Shown piece after piece: positions 1 to 19,920 of a stretch of DNA of 64,000 nucleotides. The stretch is from Albula goreensis. Its lineage: Eukaryota > Chordata > Actinopteri > Albuliformes > Albulidae. The notes under the pieces were generated by a model. The model did no database searches, had not been told where the DNA came from, and saw only the letters and a program-made list of their open reading frames with translations. The stretch is taken from contig CM040744.1 in assembly GCA_022829145.1 (NCBI GenBank), positions 10,981,718 to 11,045,717 of the forward strand, given 5' to 3'. A program made the position numbers and the translations under genes. Every line of letters starts with the position of its first letter. Position 1 is the first letter of the stretch.

Positions 1-3000
1 CTTTACAGTTCAAAATGGCATATCAAAGCAACAGTTATTCTGAACTTTTTTCAAATTATTGGAAATTACGAGGGCTTTTCAAATCTATTCTAACCAGCAT
101 CACTGAATTCTGTAGCGGCTGGCAATCGCTCTTGACACATACATGTTAAAAGCTAGTTAAATTACAAAGGAAACATTCTAGCTGTGTTCCATATGGCTAA
201 CAAGCTACACATAACATTTCTTATACATTTAATAACTGACACAAAAGTCCCCTGAATGGAGTCTTGCAGTGGTCTGAAATTCAGCAATAACCACATAACC
301 TGTAGGTAACAGGCAAATGAAATCTGACCGCCACATATTATGACCCTCCAACCCTGTTTCACACAAACATGTGCTTGTCCTGAATCGAACACTGCAGAGG
401 TATGAAATTCAACATATAACGCCCACATGTGAGGGGCCAATAAAGCCGAGGAGCAAAGATTTCTGCGTTCTTTAGTATGGGAGCCCGACTCAGTGTCAGA
501 CCATGAGAGCCACAAAGCTGTTTTAATATAAACTGCTTGAACAGGGTGTTGATCACATATGTGCTAGATCATTGGTTTATCCCCAATTCACATGGTAAGG
601 AGAGTATGATTCACCTCAGTTACTTCTGTAACTGTGCACTTTAATGCTTGGCACTGAGATGCATGTGTACCCGTGTGAAACGCTGCGTTGTATTTCAAAT
701 CTGAATGTCAGGCTATCGCACATTAAATCAGATCACAGCGCAGGTATTTTAAACAGGTGGAGCTGAAACCCCACACCTTGCTGCATTCCGCTCCCTATCT
801 GGAGTAAGTCTGGATTAGCCCTCCACAGTCTGTGCTGTCTGTGGGTTTGCTGTTGGCAGTTTTTCCTGACTCATTCTCTGCTGAGAGATAATCTCGGGAA
901 ACAGCCTGAGTTGCGCCATCTTCAGGAAATGAGAATGAGATGAGCACACGCTGAAGTTCCTCCTCTCTGACTTTAATGACTGATTCTGCAACTGACAAGT
1001 CATGACACCATGAGTCGCCTGCCCAATAATACATCTGTATGTACACATAAGTCATTAGCACAAATGGCTGTGAGTTCAGTACACATCACCACTCATCCAT
1101 GGCTTTCAAAAGCGGCAATCCAGTTTTTCATTAAATATAATTAAGTAATGTGTTGTAATAAAAATAAAAAGAACAATAATCAACATTTTTCATGTCACTT
1201 AATGAATTTTAAAATAAGGAACAAGTGCATTTTCAGAAACAAAACGCATTACTGAAGAGACCCGATGCAGCAGTGTGATGCCATACTGCCACCTGGTGTT
1301 GAAACCTATACCACGTTTTAGCAGCTCTATAGCCCCATCTAAGGGTACCCTCCAGGAACTTCCGTCTCTGGAGTTGATTTTCATTTCAAAGAGTGGGTTA
1401 CTGTGAATTACATAATCTTAAGCAAGGACACACAATCTGATCTGCGGTTATCATTAATTAAAATTTAAGCAGCAGGTTAAGGAATGTGACCATGAGAAAA
1501 TATTTAAACTATAACAATATTGACAGGCACCAAGGCAGTACGAATGATTAAGACTTTGGTTAAGTCAGTTATAAGCCTTTCGCAGATACGATTAAACCCG
1601 TAAATAGAATTTCATAGTACTTGTAGGTGTAGCTGTGTGACCCTTATTCTGTTCTTCAGGCTATACAGTACAGAATAATGATTTTATATATGTATGTCAG
1701 CATTTATAAAGTATCCCAAATGAATATGCAAGATTTATATTTCCCTATTTATAGAAAATTACAGACATTACTGTTCTTTAAACATGTGTTTTGATCTAAA
1801 ACATGGAGTCTATAACTCTGTACAAGTCAGAGTAATTACAGGATATAGTCAGCATAAATTCCAGAGGGGAAATACTTTACAACTTCTCATAAATTTTGCT
1901 TGTTGCTGATTTAACTTGTCTTGAACAATGTCTCACAGAAATCTGTTGAAATCACAAGAGCTACCTCCATATAGTTGTTGTCTGCTTTAGGATGGGATAC
2001 ACAGGTGCAAATATGCAAGCTCTGTGTACAAACAGACAAAACCTGGCTAATTAAACTGAGTGGTAAAAGAAATGTAGCTGTTGGCAACAGTAAGAATGCA
2101 ACTTTCAGTACATAGAGGAACCATAGAAATTGGTCTGTGAATACACAGATGTTGTTTGTTGTGTTGTACCACCTGTGGAGATGGTGCCCTGGTGTCTGAA
2201 AGCAGAGCATTGCAACCATTCTCTGTATCCAATCAGAGGGATTGGTATTAGCCCCGCCCATATTTCAGAGAGGAACACTGCTGATGCCCCAGGGAACAAT
2301 TTGATAGGATGAAGCACAATCTCTGAAAGATGCGGTTTGATGAATCGATGATGCTGAGTATTTATTTTGTCATATAATTTTTGTCCTTTTATTTATTCAT
2401 ATTTATGTAAGTTATGTATTATTTAATTTCTTGAAATATAAAGTAGTTTTATTTTGTATTTTTACATTAAATCATGAATGGGAGGGAAAGAACACTGCGA
2501 ATCTGTGATAGTGTGGATTCAAACTACTCTGCAGGGATGTGTGTATTCCTCTTATTTAATGCAGTATAGCAGGAACTCAGGTAAATACTACATGGACAAT
2601 ACACATGGGTAAATGCTTCAGCGTGACACAGGAAGCAGTCCTCTATAAGCACTGCAAATGCTGGTCAATGAAATGCTTCACAATTCCTCATGCAAAAATC
2701 AAAATCTTTCACTGTTTATCAGTACACTTAAAGTTTCTGGTGTACTGTTTGAAAATAATAGCACAAGAGAGAGAATCATTTCTGCACATTGCATCAGAGA
2801 CATTTGTATTATACACATTTTGTTTTGGTTGAAGGTATAATTTTTAAAAATCCATCACATCCTCATGAATAATGAGACTTCTTAATGCCATTTGGGATTT
2901 TGGAGTGAAGCAGTAAGGAAGTTAAAAAAGTTATTGAGGAAACACTCCATATTGTATGCTATTAGTCAAAACAATGTGAAAAAGGATCGGCCTTGAAGTG

Positions 3001-4080
3001 GTCTGAGTTAGTAAAATGAGTCTAAAAGAAAAATATCAGCCAAAAAGCTAGAAGTCAGAGCAAGCCATGCTAAACTTATCTCCATTGTGCTCAAGCCATT
3101 TTACAGGCCATAACCTTTCCAGTGTTTTACCATAATTTCCATTATGATTATTAAAGCGTAAATTTTTATGCATTGTAATAATGCCTGTTGTTCATAACAA
3201 TAATGATTACCACAACACCAAGATACTAAAGTTTAAAATAAGGCGAAAGGTCAGCATTAAATATCAATTTCTCGCGATAAGTTTAAACTCCTGTTGTGTA
3301 AGAATGCATGCCATTGAAGTGAAATGCAATTGAAGTATGTCAATTTTCAGACATTGTACAACACCTACGGGATGTGAGATATTATCTAAAAAATGTTTAA
3401 ATTAATCAAGATAGCCTCCAAGACTCCAGAAACAGTGACGATGGAATAGTGATGAGAAGGTGCCTGTACTCCAGACTGGTTTGCTGACAGCGATATTTAT
3501 CCTTTGATACTGCTGTTCTGAAATTCTAGACATGTTCTGTCTACTTGCCTGAGCGAATGCAGACTCTGCTGGCACGGGTTGGTCTCTCTGCTGTTTTGTT
3601 ACGCCCCATAGGTGGTGGAGAGGGATGATGGGGTACTCTACGCTGCTGTTGAGGGCCCACTGCTACAGAGTGAGGTACCCTAAGTCCACTCCTAGGGCAC
3701 AGCACTAGAACTCAGTATGTCACACTGACAGGTAAGAACATTTTTAAAAATAAAGAATGAATGGGAGTGCAAATACACCTTAGAGTAGATTTCAAATAGA
3801 TTGAAGAAACAACATTTTGCTCGCCAGGACAGGTGGTGTGTTGTTGGGTCAATCTTAAATATAATGTTACGTTGAGGAGTCACAGGCAGCTGCTCCTTCC
3901 CTGAGGAAGGGCCTTTGATATTACAACTTAACAACAACATGCTGCAGATTTATACAAAAACTACTAATACACTGATAACTAAATCTGATCTTTGTTAACC
4001 TTTTATCACAGTTTTCTAAGTAGCTCTAGAAAGCCGCATATGCAAAATTGATGTAGTGTGATGTCAATGTGTCAATTCAC
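1..4080. other. AT-rich probable intron of the upstream minus-strand gene
   Basis: Mostly AT-rich sequence with no clear exon. It probably lies within introns of the ANKRD31-like gene. One stretch at 815-1045 on the minus strand is open in two frames after an AG acceptor and could be an exon. Positions 253-427 hold two diverged copies of a ~128-bp unit. Confidence 0.4.
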
Positions 4081-4709
4081 CTGGTTCGGACTGTGTGTTT
4101 GATATCCAGCCTAGTCTCCGGTTCTGATCTGAGGCCAGGTTCCCCTGCACATAGTCTGGCACTGCGCCTGGCTGCAGGAAGCCCATTGAGGGTTTTATCT
4201 CTATGCCGGGCAGGCAAAACCAGGCTGCTGTCCGGCACTGAGGCCCGCAGGGAGCTGCTACTGTCCTGCCTTTTTACAGCTCTGTCATTCTCATTTCCAG
4301 AAGAGAAGCTTCTAGAATGCAGGCTCAGCCCGACTGCTGACTGCCGAGCAGAGCCCGTGCCTTGAGCCTGAGCCGTCCTCTCTCTCCTGCTTGATGAGCG
4401 CGGGAGCGCGGCAGTGCCCCCCCCTCCAGTACACCGCCGCGCAGTAAGTGGGTCACTGGGTGAGGCTCGCTCCCGCTGGTCTGAGGATGCAGGGATCTTC
4501 TGTCGAGGTGGGAGGGGGTGTCCCAGGGAGGGGGATGCTGGGTAGGACCCCTCTGTAGTGGGACGACTGTGATGCTGTGAGGCTGATGGTCTGGCCCAGA
4601 CAGCATGGCTAGAGGGACCGCTTGCCTTTGCCTCTGTTTCAGCTTCTTTTAGCTGTGTTAATTTGTATTCCTCACATGGGCCAACAGTCCTTTGTTCATC
4701 TTGCAGATA
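4081..4709 (-). CDS. ANKRD31-like large exon 4
   Basis: 629-bp exon between acceptor GTTGAAGCAG and donor AACCAG|GTGAAT, fully open in phase 0. Begins YLQDEQRTVGPCEEYKLTQL, then a low-complexity Ser/Pro/Arg/Gln-rich stretch typical of disordered protein. It is far more GC-rich than its surroundings, as exons are here. Large disordered exons upstream of the ankyrin repeats would suit ANKRD31, but no diagnostic motif is seen. Confidence 0.6.
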
Positions 4710-7498
4710 CTGCTTCAACACACACAAATGTGAATCTCTAAATAAGCGGCCTTGTGTTACAACACATAATACTACAAATAATACTGCTACAATGATGACT
4801 AATAATAATAATAATAATGATAATAATATTAATAGTAGTAATAATCATTTTAATAATGAGCAGACTGTTGTATTAAATGCTTGTAAGAGCTTTCATATTT
4901 GTTTACTAACTGGGAAATCTACAGATCTCTTTCTGTCACAGAGTAAGAAACTCATATGTGAAGTCTCACTGTTCTCCAGACTTACCAAGCCCTCTGATCT
5001 TGCTTCTCCAGTCATTCCATCCATGGCTCCTTTGTTTAACTCCTCACAATTAACAGCCACTTAATCAAGCAAAAAGGGTCATATTCAATCATATTATGTT
5101 AGCAAAATGAAACCTGAACTGAGGGAATGAAATATCAAGAACACAAGGAAAATGTTTGATTTACATTTCACTAACATTTCACTATGGGTGAAGACAAAGA
5201 CCAGTCTACTGATAGAACACACTGTTTTTGGGTAAACTATTATCAGAATTTCCAACAATTAAAAAACACAGCGAAAAACTGAAACGCAGGACGATGTAGG
5301 TGTTTTAAACATGGTCAATCCACATTTGTACTGCATCAGTCCTACCCTACACTGATTTACAGTACGTGACACAAGGTGGCAGTAATTGCTAACAAATATT
5401 TTCATTCAGGAAGACCACCAAGTGGTTTCCATAGCTTCCCCATCTGCTATAACTGCAAACAATTTTCAGAATTTAAGAACTGTAGTTTAACTGTACCTCT
5501 TTTTTCATTCTGCATGATACCGCTCACTCCATCTGCACAAAAAACGGATCCCGCAGCACTAGTTCTAATTCAAAAGACATAAATAATACTTGAGCGTAAG
5601 CATGGAAAGGCATAGACCTGCTTTTTTTCGTATTAACAGACGATAATGTCATAGCGAAAGAATTCAATTTTCATAAAGTTGCCTCGACAAAATAACAATT
5701 TCAGAGCATCAAGAAGGGCCGCACCTTGGCACAGGTGTTGGTCTCTCCGTGTTTATCTGTCAATAAAAAAGATGACTTTGCAAAAAGTTTTACAACATGA
5801 ACATGATCAAGCAACAAACTGTGATATAATACAAACTACATTGAGTAAGTGGCTCTGTTTTACCTTCTCAGAAAGTTTTGCAGTGTTCTGTACTTCAGTC
5901 AGTCTTCTGTCTGATTGTGGACCTATCACTGGGGAAAAGTCTTACAAAAAATTTAAAAAAATATTTCACTTTTTTCAATATTACTTGTTTTCCATTTTCC
6001 CACTGGTTAATATTCCTGTGAATCTGTGAGATTCATCCAGATTCCCCAACTGTATTAGACACCATACTCAAAATGAATTTGATGGTTTAGAACTTTGATT
6101 GGATTTTGGCAGTCAGTGCACATGTAGCATACCCAAAAAAGCATAACAATGCCTCCCTAACAAACACTGTCACACCCTGTATAGCAGTTCTGTTGTGTCT
6201 GGAGGTTTTTCTTTATGCATAATACTACTGCAAGATAATACTTTCATTGTAACCTAAATCCTTTCTGTACAGCAAACCCTATGCTTCCACAGATTTTCTT
6301 CAACAATTGGCTAGGTGCAAAATAATACAATTACATTGGTTTTCAGAAGCAATATTATTTCACCTAAAGCCCAAGCATTACAAATCTTATGTTTTAGAGA
6401 TTCCATTGGTGATGTAAGAAACTTTAGAGGTGGCTTTAAAAGAACAGTTTTGTGTTGTAATGTAATTTCTAATTATATCAGTCTATGGAACCAATAAGGC
6501 AGAAATAGCTAGGTATGGAATACATACCTACTGAATAGTTACTGGATATTGTTCAAAGAGTTTTAAATAGGACCTCCATATTGAATTTCTAATGACCATT
6601 TCTAACTAACCATAAGACCAATAGCAGTTGTCTAACCAGATGTGGGTCATTGCCATGTAGGAGTTACAAACCAGCTAGGTTTGCAACTTAAGAGACACCA
6701 CCATTGCAATTTGTAAGGAAATGGGGAGATAAAAAATTGAAAGAATAACAACTGAGTGCCTGGCACCAGTGCAAAGTGGTGCTTTACAATTTAAAATGGA
6801 ACTGACAACACATATATATATTACAAAAGATTATCACTGAACAATACAAATGATTCATGATTATAACTGCTATCCAAACAATAATTAAATATTTATTAAC
6901 CTGTTGTTATAAACGAATGATTAATGTCCAAGTATATATAAGGACAATCGGCTACACAACTACACTTCAATTATCCAATTAACATTCCGAATTAAAAATG
7001 CAATTTGACATCTCACACTGTGGATGTGCGACTAACTTAAGTTAACGTTAGCTATTTAAATGCTTAGCTTAGCTATTGCAATTGAGAAACTTACCTATAA
7101 AGGACACCTTGAATGAAGGAGACAATTCCAAACACGTACACAGTAACCTGTTCAAATGTGATAACATATTGTGAAAGCTAATTAGAGTTATTTGAATGTG
7201 TCTATACACTACCAGTGATAAAATGACGCTGCAGCATTAGTTAGCATAGCTAATTTACTCAGGTGGTGGAGAAACTTGGCTTCCAAATCTACTTAAGAGG
7301 GCAAATCAAGCCACCTGTTTATTGTAACACTTGAGTATTGTGGATGCCCTGATTTTAAATGTTTGACTTGTAATTTTATCAGCTAGATAGCTAAGTGTAG
7401 CTTCACCTGTTGGCGTACAGATTTTCGTCTGCATCGCTCTCTGAATCCGCAACAATCGACATTCCCTCACTGTCCGACATGTTGTCCTGAACGTCCAT
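4081..7498 (-). CDS. 5' part of an ANKRD31-like gene (four exons, continues beyond the window)
   Basis: Four minus-strand exons chain without a frame conflict: 7498-7407 (ATG to donor AACAG|GTGAAG, ends phase 2), 7147-7095 (53 bp, phase 2 to 1, donor TATAG|GTAAGT), 5059-4986 (74 bp, phase 1 to 0, donor CTTG|GTAAGT), 4709-4081 (629 bp, phase 0 to 2, donor CCAG|GTGAAT). Together they encode about 282 residues with no stop. The start is acidic and Ser/Asp-rich (MSDSEG, ADSESDADE); the large exon is Ser/Arg/Pro-rich and looks disordered. No ankyrin repeat is visible inside the window. ANKRD31 is the minus-strand neighbour of HMGCR in mammals, and its human N-terminus is also acidic with an ESD-type motif. 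The name is therefore inferred from synteny plus weak similarity. The second exon is the least certain. Later exons would lie left of 4081 or outside the window. Confidence 0.55.
4797..4860. repeat. (AAT)n microsatellite
   Basis: Interrupted AAT/ATT trinucleotide tract lying in the intron just upstream (minus sense) of the 629-bp exon. Confidence 0.85.
4986..5059 (-). CDS. ANKRD31-like exon 3
   Basis: 74-bp exon between acceptor TTGATTAAG and donor CTTG|GTAAGT. Reads VAVNCEELNKGAMDGMTGEA in the phase-1 frame; the other two frames meet stops. Ends in phase 0, matching the large exon that follows. Confidence 0.5.
5060..7094. other. Probable introns 1-2 of the ANKRD31-like gene
   Basis: AT-rich sequence between candidate exons at 4986-5059 and 7095-7147; the short piece 7148-7406 is the intron next to exon 1. 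No further exon, tRNA or recognisable repeat seen. Confidence 0.4.
7095..7147 (-). CDS. ANKRD31-like small exon 2
   Basis: 53-bp exon between acceptor TTTGAACAG and the strong donor TATAG|GTAAGT. Its length converts phase 2 to phase 1, exactly what the flanking exons need, and it stays open in that frame (residues like LLCTCLELSPSF). It is too short to recognise by itself. Confidence 0.4.
7407..7498 (-). CDS. ANKRD31-like coding exon 1
   Basis: ATG at 7498 opens 30 codons rich in Asp, Glu and Ser. A second in-frame ATG at 7480 would give a start of MSDSEG and could be the real one. Ends at donor AACAG|GTGAAG in phase 2. It faces the HMGCR promoter about 1.6 kb away. Confidence 0.55.
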
Positions 7499-8879
7499 GT
7501 TCTCCAAAGGAAAGATTGCAAAAAACTGTAAGTACACAGGTATCCACCTTGTTTTTATAAGGTGGGAAATTCATTTCATGGAATCAATAGACCGATATTG
7601 TTGACCCGATGGGTTCAACAGTATAAGATGACACACACCAAGAGGATTCTAAACCGCGAAAAATTTTGCCTTAAATTTCGCGCTCTTAGTCTGACATTCT
7701 GGCAATGCTTCCGCCTAGTGGCCAAAAGCCCATAAACTAAATACAGAATTAGCTGTGAACCGGGTTACTTCTGTTAACTGTGCCGGGTAAACCTACAAAC
7801 CAACATAAACAAACAAACAAACAAACAAACAAACAAACAAATAAATAAATAAATAAATAACATTCATAGTATCATCTTTGCATAAAAGATAGCACTGTTT
7901 TTATGGTGCTACATGGTTTTAAATCTCGATTTCGCCAAGCCTGCATTCGCATATTATAGCTGATGTAATGAGAACAATTTAATTCTATTGAATTTAATTC
8001 TACTGATAGCTACTGATAATTATCCCTATCAGTTAATAGCTACTGTTAGGGATTTTTTAGCAATCGTAATTCTTGAAAATGTATTCGTGTTCCTTTATTA
8101 GAGATTTTGAAAAGAATGTGTGAAAATGTTCCATTTATAGCCCACAATAAAAGGCTTATGTGGCCAGCACAGTAAGATACAATGATTAAAAAACTGCTCT
8201 TTTGTTTAAGCCTCTTCATTTCCACTCGCATTTCCATTAAATGGGCTTTCATTGGATTGTTGCACACGAGTAGTACGTCTGAGGAATTTGTACTTTAATT
8301 CAAAAGACACACAAAAAAAGGTACAGTACACTTAAATTCTTTCCTGACAGCTGATGGTTGAGTGTGATCTTCGATGAGGGTGAGACAAGCTATTACATAA
8401 TACTTATGTGCGCTCATGATTGTCTGGAAATTACATTGTTTGCATTTCCACCTGAAAAGAAGCCTACTAATTTGACCTCTCAGTCTCTATTTTAATAGTC
8501 TTTAAAAATAATTTTCTGTATAGCAGAATCATAGAAGACTTTGGATTCGTTGCATACCTGACATATGTGCTTTAAAAGGGGAAATCATATACAAAAGTGT
8601 GCAATAAAGAACCATGAACACCTTTACAAGATTAAGAAATTGTGGTTAGCAGAACGAAGACCAGTGTACCCAAAACAGGGGTCTCCTACACCAGGTTGAA
8701 AGCCTCTAAGAGCTTTAATTTTTATTTTAATTACGTGCTAACTCGATTCATGCTATATTAATAGTGATTTACAGATTAATAATAATATATGTTTAAAGAT
8801 TAATTTATATATAAACGAATGAATGTATGCTGAACGGAGCCTTCTGTACAATTTTTACAGGTGAGGACAGGTTGAACTT
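7499..8879. other. Intergenic gap between divergent ANKRD31-like gene and HMGCR
   Basis: AT-rich spacer holding the AAAC/AAAT microsatellite. The minus-strand gene's promoter must lie close to 7,500-7,760, where a few CpGs occur (for example TTCGCGCTC near 7678), but no core element stands out. Confidence 0.5.
7806..7861. repeat. (AAAC)n(AAAT)n microsatellite
   Basis: Runs of AAAC then AAAT units in the gap between the two divergent genes. Confidence 0.95.
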
Positions 8880-9200
8880 CATGCGATTGGTAAAGCATTA
8901 TTTGCCGCTTAGCCAATGGTACGTCACTGGATCTCGGTACCTTCTCCGAAATTGGCTCACACTGTAGTGGTGAGATCACGCGTCCACCGCCTGGCCCAAC
9001 CTCCACGATCGTCGGCTTGGTAACCCAGCGTGACTGCTCCTGATGGAGGCGGCGTCAAGATGCGATTGGCTGTCCAATCGGACCATGAGACCCTCGCCAT
9101 TTTTTTCTTTCGAATGACATTAGGAGGCGACCGTCGATGGGTCTCCGTTTGAGAGACGGCTCTCAAACAAAGCAATGCCCAGCTCCTCCGTATTTATTGA
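8880..9200 (+). promoter_or_regulatory. HMGCR promoter with CCAAT cluster
   Basis: CpG-rich block just before the first exon. CCAAT or inverted ATTGG boxes occur at 8886, 8913, 8951, 9065 and 9074, which are NF-Y sites; NF-Y works with SREBP at sterol genes. A CRE-like ACGTCA lies at 8921. GGCGACCGT at 9126-9134 matches a block I recall from the mammalian HMGCR promoter, where it sits beside the CRE. No convincing consensus SRE (TCACNCCAC) was found by eye; GTGGTGAG near 8970 is only a partial match. Confidence 0.65.
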
Positions 9201-9358
9201 AACAGACTTGTGACCACACATGTCTGGCTTTCTCTACTTCAGATAACGTTACCACACACGCATATCATACTTGACTTTGCTAACATTACCGACGAAAAAC
9301 GTTCAGGCATTGAACAAGACGGACTAAGGAGTGACAGCAAGGACCTGATTTCTGACAG
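9201..9358 (+). other. hmgcr: HMGCR non-coding first exon (5' UTR)
   Basis: A strong donor GACAG|GTAGGT at 9358/9359 follows the CpG-rich promoter. The next acceptor on this strand in front of the coding start is at 11312, so the 5' UTR is split. The transcription start is not visible; the left boundary is a guess. Confidence 0.55.
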
Positions 9359-11312
9359 GTAGGTGGCTAATGCTAGCTTCTCAGCTCAGTAGCCTTGCCG
9401 TAGTGCCGCAGTGATGTGCTGTATTCTGCGACCTTGTTTGTCATTTTTCCATGGGGTTTGAATGGTAATGTTTTAAGCTTTCTATTGAGTGATCATCAAC
9501 TGAAATAGACTAACTAAGAGAGAGTATTTGTTTTGTATTTGTTTCTTATGTCCTATGTTTGACAGTCTGCTTGTTGTTGCTGAGCTAGATATTTGGCTAA
9601 TGCTACCAAGCTAGTGCTAAAGATCCAGGAAGAAGACCGAAGGCGTATTCAAGAAGTTTGGCAGCCAATGTTAGCAAGCTTGCTAGCTAAGTATGATAAT
9701 GGTATTCCTAGCTGTGGATTTATATGTCGGTCACATCGTAGTGGACGCTAGGCATCCTATCCATCTTATTTCTGGTCTATTCTAAATGCTAGTTGGCTGT
9801 CTTGTTTTGACTGTCTTAGTGACTGTCGCTGCTTCATAGCTAGCTAGTAGGTTGTCATTAGTTGCTTTTTCAGCAGTGTTATATTTACACATTTGTGCAT
9901 TCTTGAGCTACATCTGTAATTGCGTATCATTGCTGGAGTCGATATACCAAAATTATTTATATGTTTAATTCATCACTAACTGTATAACTGTAACCATTAC
10001 GTTGTACAAAGTAGCTTGACAAATTTTTTCTGCATCAGCCGGAGAAATTGCAATAACACGCTGTAATGTTTTTGTGAGAATACATTTAAAATGCTGACCT
10101 TATAGTCGATTATTACTCCAGTAAAAGCATTGTCAATCTATAGTCTGAGTGGTGTGCGGTAAACCGGTCTATGACCGGGTAAAGTTACCGTCATCCAGCT
10201 GTAGAATGAAGAGTTCAGGGTGTATTTGAAAGTAAGTTACTACAGATCATCGGATACTGTCCGCTTTGATTTATTTATAACCATATGTGGTGATTCATAG
10301 GATTCACAGCTTTTTTTTTGTCTCCGTTTGAAGTGGGTTCAATCTACGGTGACGCCCTGTCATTCACACCAGTATTTACTGTTGTCGGTGAAGTAGTGGT
10401 TCAAATAGCTTGTATAGCTGGTGTATTTGTTATGTAGTTGCTGTATATACGTCCATAATATTGGCGGAGTTACTATAGCATGTACAGATAGCAAAGTTAC
10501 TAATATATGTGTTATATCTGTAGAGTTCAATGTCATGTGTCATGTGTGTGCTGTATCTTGGCAAATTACGTGTCTGACTTGCTACCCTAATTATGTATAT
10601 GTATAAAAATGTATACATGTCCAGCTAGTCTGATTTACATTGTTTGACCAGTGTTTGTCTTGAAGACATTGTGTCTCCATATGTCACCCCAGGAAGCTGT
10701 GAAATGACACCATTTGATGTTAGGCCATTTCTTTTGAGCTGAGCAACTGAGAATACACTGAAATATAAAGCATAGCAACTACAGATCTGATACTGCATGA
10801 AAACCTATCCAACTGTGGTAGCAGACAGGTTAAACAGCACCCTGCTATGAGCAATTTCTGCTGTGAGTGGCTACGTCAATAGTTCCTGCTATTTGCGTCA
10901 GTGCAGAGTGAGGATTTGGCTTGGTGTCATTTTAACTGGGCGTGATAGAATCAGCAGAATTCTACAAATGTGAGAGACTTGAAAAAGATGAGACTAATCA
11001 GTTCAGTTCATCTTTGCATTCCACTCAAAAGCTCAAAAGAGCTTAGTACAACCTGTACGTTTGCAGGAATGCTCTGAGCTCCACCATTTATCTATCGCAG
11101 AGTAATTTTCAGTGCACATTGAATACAGGTGACAAGACAGAATTTGGTTATATTTTTAAATAAATGGAACTAATCCATAGTATGTAAATATTATCATTTC
11201 TTAATGATCAGTCAGACCAATGTGTCAAGAGAAATCTCCACAGAATTGATTTAAGGGTTGGTTGTAGTGAAGTGAATGAATCCCCATTTCTCTCCTCTTG
11301 TGTCCCTGGCAG
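9359..11312 (+). other. HMGCR intron 1
   Basis: 1.95-kb intron ending in pyrimidine-rich TCCTCTTGTGTCCCTGGCAG. No repeat or conserved-looking block recognised. Steroid-related genes often keep regulatory sites here, but none can be named. Confidence 0.6.
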
Positions 11313-11333
11313 ATCAGCTGATAGAACATCACA

Positions 11334-18612
<7,279 letters not shown>

Positions 18613-19920
18613 AGAGAGACTGGTGGATCTTTGGGAGTTCTCCATGACCAGTGGAAGGAGAGACCCACATAACCTTCTGGGGGGAGATAGACTGCAGTGC
18701 AAGCTTGCTTATGCCTGGTTTTAATGTCACATTCCAACCTGCTTTACAAAGTGGGGAAGTACCCAATCTGGCCAGCCTATATAAACTGCAGTCATAAGCT
18801 GTACCATTTCATGGCTTCCGTGGACGACTTTGTCGTTAATGAATGTGGGTTTTGTTAAAGCATTATCATTTCAGCACTGTTGAAAGGCCGACTATTTTTG
18901 GAATCTGCCTTCACTACAAGAATGTACTTTTTTGGTGAACAGGGTCCAGATGGGATTTTTTAAAATTTTGGCCAACAAACATGCCATTTCATGTTCAGAT
19001 CCAATGCTGTTGTAAGGTTGACCAAGTTGATTTAGGACAGAATCAAGAATTCTGCATTTAATACATCTACAGATCATGCAGAATGACTTGCTTAAAACAA
19101 GTTGTATCAACTGCAAGAACGGTATAGAAATAAGATAAAAATATTTTCTAGTATGATTTTTTTTATGCTGGATTTATTTTTTAAAGGGAGTGTAGACTTA
19201 ACAAAATGTATGATCGTGAAACTTTATCTTCAGGTAACATTGTTGCACATTGGACTTTGTGCTTGCCAAATACAGCCTTTATGTCCAGAGAATAGAATGA
19301 AGTAATCATCTAAAAAATGCTAATATTAGATTTTTCTTTTAAATGTATGTTTGCCTTTTGAGAGCTTGAAGTAACATACAGTAACACAAGCAAATATTGC
19401 TTAGAAAATCCTTTTATTTTTAAAAGAGGAGAAATGTATGTAAGCACAAAAGATTTCAAGAAGGTGCTAAAAATTAGGTGTAAGATTTGGTTTTGCTTTC
19501 TCTTCCTGCTACGATAGTGTCACACACTGCACTGCACAATCACGCCCAAACAAACCCAGTTGCTGCTTTTGAAATTCTGAAGGGTGTCACTAACCGGCTT
19601 GGCCATTAAATGTCTAGATTTTAAATCTGTTTGACCTTTAGCAGGTACTGCCATGTCACTTAACAGGTCTGACTGTAGCTGACCCTGTCACCAATCGTAA
19701 GTGATGGAAGGAGTATGTACGTATATATGCTGGTTATTTGCATCCATATTTATTTAAAAGCACGATGATGGCTGTCGCTGGATGTGTGCTGAGATCAAAG
19801 AAAATGTTTATGGTCACATCACTGTCTCGAGAGATGTCAGATTAGCTTTTGTATACATATGTATTTTTTGTAAGAAAACAAAAAAGGGAATTTGCAATAA
19901 ACATCAACGTAACTGACATT
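18613..19920 (+). other. hmgcr: HMGCR 3' UTR
   Basis: About 1.3 kb of AT-rich sequence from the stop codon to the canonical AATAAA at 19896. Several ATTTA-type motifs occur; long unstable 3' UTRs are usual for HMGCR. Confidence 0.8.
19896..19901 (+). terminator. HMGCR polyadenylation signal AATAAA
   Basis: Canonical AATAAA followed within 25-35 bases by TTTTTCTGGTGTATTTTTTC, a GU/U-rich downstream element. Confidence 0.8.

Noticed and set aside
1199..1384. 61-codon minus ORF with an ankyrin-like phrase (YGITLLH)
   Set aside because: Only one short phrase resembles an ankyrin repeat; no second repeat, and no splice sites fit the neighbouring exons.
3548..3595. Small exon with a GC donor (CTCAG|GCAAGT) in the upstream gene
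   Set aside because: The donor is good, but the acceptor lacks a pyrimidine tract and the exon would encode only about 14 residues.
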